From assembly GCF_022581195.2 (NCBI RefSeq), contig NC_061455.1, positions 4,150,120 to 4,214,119 of the forward strand: a stretch of DNA of 64,000 nucleotides, given 5' to 3'. The notes beneath the pieces are model-generated. The model worked only from the letters and a program-made list of their open reading frames with translations, made no database searches and had not been told where the DNA came from. Positions 62,615 to 64,000 of the stretch are shown here, piece after piece. The stretch is from Helicoverpa zea. Its lineage: Eukaryota; Arthropoda; Insecta; Lepidoptera; Noctuidae. Position numbers and translations under genes: made by a program. The first letter of the stretch is position 1, and the number at the start of each line of letters is the position of its first letter.

Positions 62615-62693
62615 CAATCTCTAATCAAAGGTCCTTGGCTCACAGTTTCGTTGTCTAGTTGAAAGTCAGTTTATTCCATCATAAAATAATCAA

Positions 62694-62717
62694 ATGGCGT
62701 TAAAACGAATTAATAGG
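62694..62717 (+). CDS. eff: E2 ubiquitin-conjugating enzyme (UBE2D/effete), coding exon 1
   Basis: ATG followed by seven more codons gives MALKRINR, then a donor GTACGT at 62718. MALKRIN is the invariant start of the UBE2D (UbcH5/effete) class I E2s, the N-terminal helix that contacts E1 and E3. It splices in phase 0 over a 526-nt intron to 63244. Start context ATCAAATGG is good and no upstream in-frame ATG is evident nearby. Confidence 0.95.
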
Positions 62718-63307
62718 GTACGTATTGGTATTTTACTTACTTACTACTTATATTTTAATAATTTAATGCAGTATCAAATGAAGTGTTGTAAAAATGGTAT
62801 CAGACTTCGTAGTGAATGTTTCGTCATTGTGAATACCTATTATCGAAATTTCTTCTGGATAATTCCGTGTGCGTGATGGATTTATTGAAATCATTAGGTG
62901 GATGATCTATTTTGTATAAAGTGTATATTCTACGAGATAACGGTGTTTTACTGGTATAAGTAGGTGACAATTTTGTGCACACGGCGTACATAAAATGTCG
63001 GAATTATGTGCCAATTTTGAGGTTTTCTTGTCATGAAACTCATCTGTGCCGTGGAAATGTGAAATATTTCGGTGAATAGCAATGATTAGTGAAAGAAACA
63101 GCATCGATCACCAATCGATGCAGCCGTTTTGTACAATATGTTCAGCCCCCATTTATTTTCCGACGTGATGATGTGACATGTTCTCGTCATGGTATTGTGT
63201 TTCCTATGTTGTTGTGTACACATGATATTGTTTTACTGTTCAGGAATTACAAGATCTGGGCAGAGATCCACCAGCACAATGTTCTGCAGGTCCACACGGT
63301 GAAGATC
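62694..63307 (+). CDS. eff: UBE2D/effete gene, 5' partial (runs off the window)
   Basis: Joined exons 62694-62717 and 63244-63307 encode the first 29 residues of the roughly 147-residue E2: MALKRINR then ELQDLGRDPPAQCSAGPHGE and D. The enzyme takes ubiquitin from E1 on a catalytic cysteine (residue 85 in the family, in an exon outside this window) and works with many RING E3 ligases; Drosophila effete acts in cell death control, cell cycle and germline maintenance. Residue 18-19 PH differs from PV in the Drosophila protein. It is divergent from the PAQR3-like gene. Family assignment is essentially certain; the remainder is not visible. Confidence 0.95.
63244..63307 (+). CDS. eff: UBE2D/effete coding exon 2
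   Basis: Acceptor TTTTACTGTTCAG, 64 nt encoding ELQDLGRDPPAQCSAGPHGE and D plus the first base of the next codon, donor GTAAGT at 63308. Intron phase is 1 at the 3' end. No continuation exon is visible before the window ends. Confidence 0.95.
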
Positions 63308-64000
63308 GTAAGTACCTATTGATCTACAGCCTACTTATTTTTTGTGACTCATTGTGTTGGATAATAATAATACTGTGGAAGTGTCATGGAAGCAGAACAA
63401 TTCATTTCATTTTGGAGTATTGATTTTGTGTATGAATTTATTTCATTTAAAATGGATCTTAATCACAATGTTTTCATGATTAATTTAATAACTATTGCTC
63501 AGAATTATTTCACTGTTATTGCTATTTGATCACTTAAGTCATCATAATATAATAGTTTTATCTCTGTAAACATGCTAATCTTTCAAAACACCCACTGTGT
63601 TTTAATGATTGCAATGGGTCAGGAAGATTTTTACTAAGGCATGCCTGTAGCTGAGTATTCATATCGATGAGACGACTGGCACTGCATTCATATTTTAGTT
63701 TATAGTATAATGTTACTCTTCAATATTTCCTGACTCAGACATATTTTTATTCATTGTGGAATGACTCATATCCATGTAGACATTTTCTATGGTATGCTGC
63801 TACTATGCACAAAGGATAATGAACCCTTAGTTACTATGTTTTAAAGTAGCAACCTACTTTTTCCTCTCTTAAATGCATAGAGGATAAAAATAAAAAACAG
63901 GACAAATGATAGATAACAGCACAGTTTTTCTTTGTGTTGGACATAGATCTATAACTGACATTCATGTCAATGACCTTGTTTGGGCAGCAATGATCTTGCT
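63308..64000 (+). other. eff: Intron 2 of the UBE2D/effete gene (partial)
   Basis: AT-rich, no exon matching the E2 continuation and no recognised repeat up to the window edge. Confidence 0.8.

Overview
The window is animal nuclear DNA, almost certainly from a moth or butterfly. It is AT-rich with long introns and intergenic stretches, and carries GT-AG spliced genes and many interspersed repeats typical of Lepidoptera: the 'CCCGCGGCTTCGCCCGCG' family, the 'AGGGTTCCGT...ACGGAACCCT' family, a tRNA-derived SINE, RTE-type LINE 3' ends with (ATG)n tails, R1-clade fragments and TA- or 8-bp-flanked inverted-repeat elements. The order is inferred from these repeats and from the two recognisable genes; I do not name a species.

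Two genes can be identified, both in the right-hand third. On the minus strand, 45572-60617 holds a complete PAQR-family seven-transmembrane protein whose closest match from memory is PAQR3 (the Golgi Raf-kinase-trapping member). It has six protein-coding exons plus one upstream exon. The predicted protein is 314 residues, against about 311 for human PAQR3, and keeps the Ser/His/Asp and HxxxH positions of the family. On the plus strand, 62694 to the window end holds the first two coding exons of the class I E2 ubiquitin-conjugating enzyme of the UBE2D/effete group; the rest lies outside. The two genes are transcribed divergently from an intergenic gap of about 2 kb that contains a tRNA-derived SINE and a decayed RTE fragment.

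The left 45 kb has no recognisable complete gene. It holds one convincing but unidentified GC-rich exon on the minus strand (16838-17151), a CpG-rich promoter-like island at about 25.1-26.7 kb (TATA box, CCAAT box, GC box, E-box, and a minus-strand splice donor that could feed the exon), one weak candidate terminal exon (13725-13808), and many transposable-element remnants. These include a hAT-like element of about 1.5 kb with an 8-bp target duplication and two LINE fragments inside it (8028-9537), several inverted-repeat elements (4.2, 7.7, 27.4 and 38.5 kb), a 258-bp-spaced duplication with an identical structured core (30.5-31.0 kb), and a duplicated GC-rich transposon-type unit (32.8-33.8 kb).

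The PAQR introns carry a 5'-truncated R1-clade insertion with a perfect 13-bp target duplication, a 413-bp foldback element, a 7-bp minisatellite that continues from the tail of an interspersed repeat, and a 75-bp RTE insertion with a 12-bp target duplication. I found no bacterial-type system, CRISPR array, virus or intact transposase. The most informative oddities are the PAQR gene's tandem splice acceptors, which choose between an overlapping upstream ORF and a longer N-terminus, the partial tandem duplication of its last exon, and the orphan exon paired with the CpG island.
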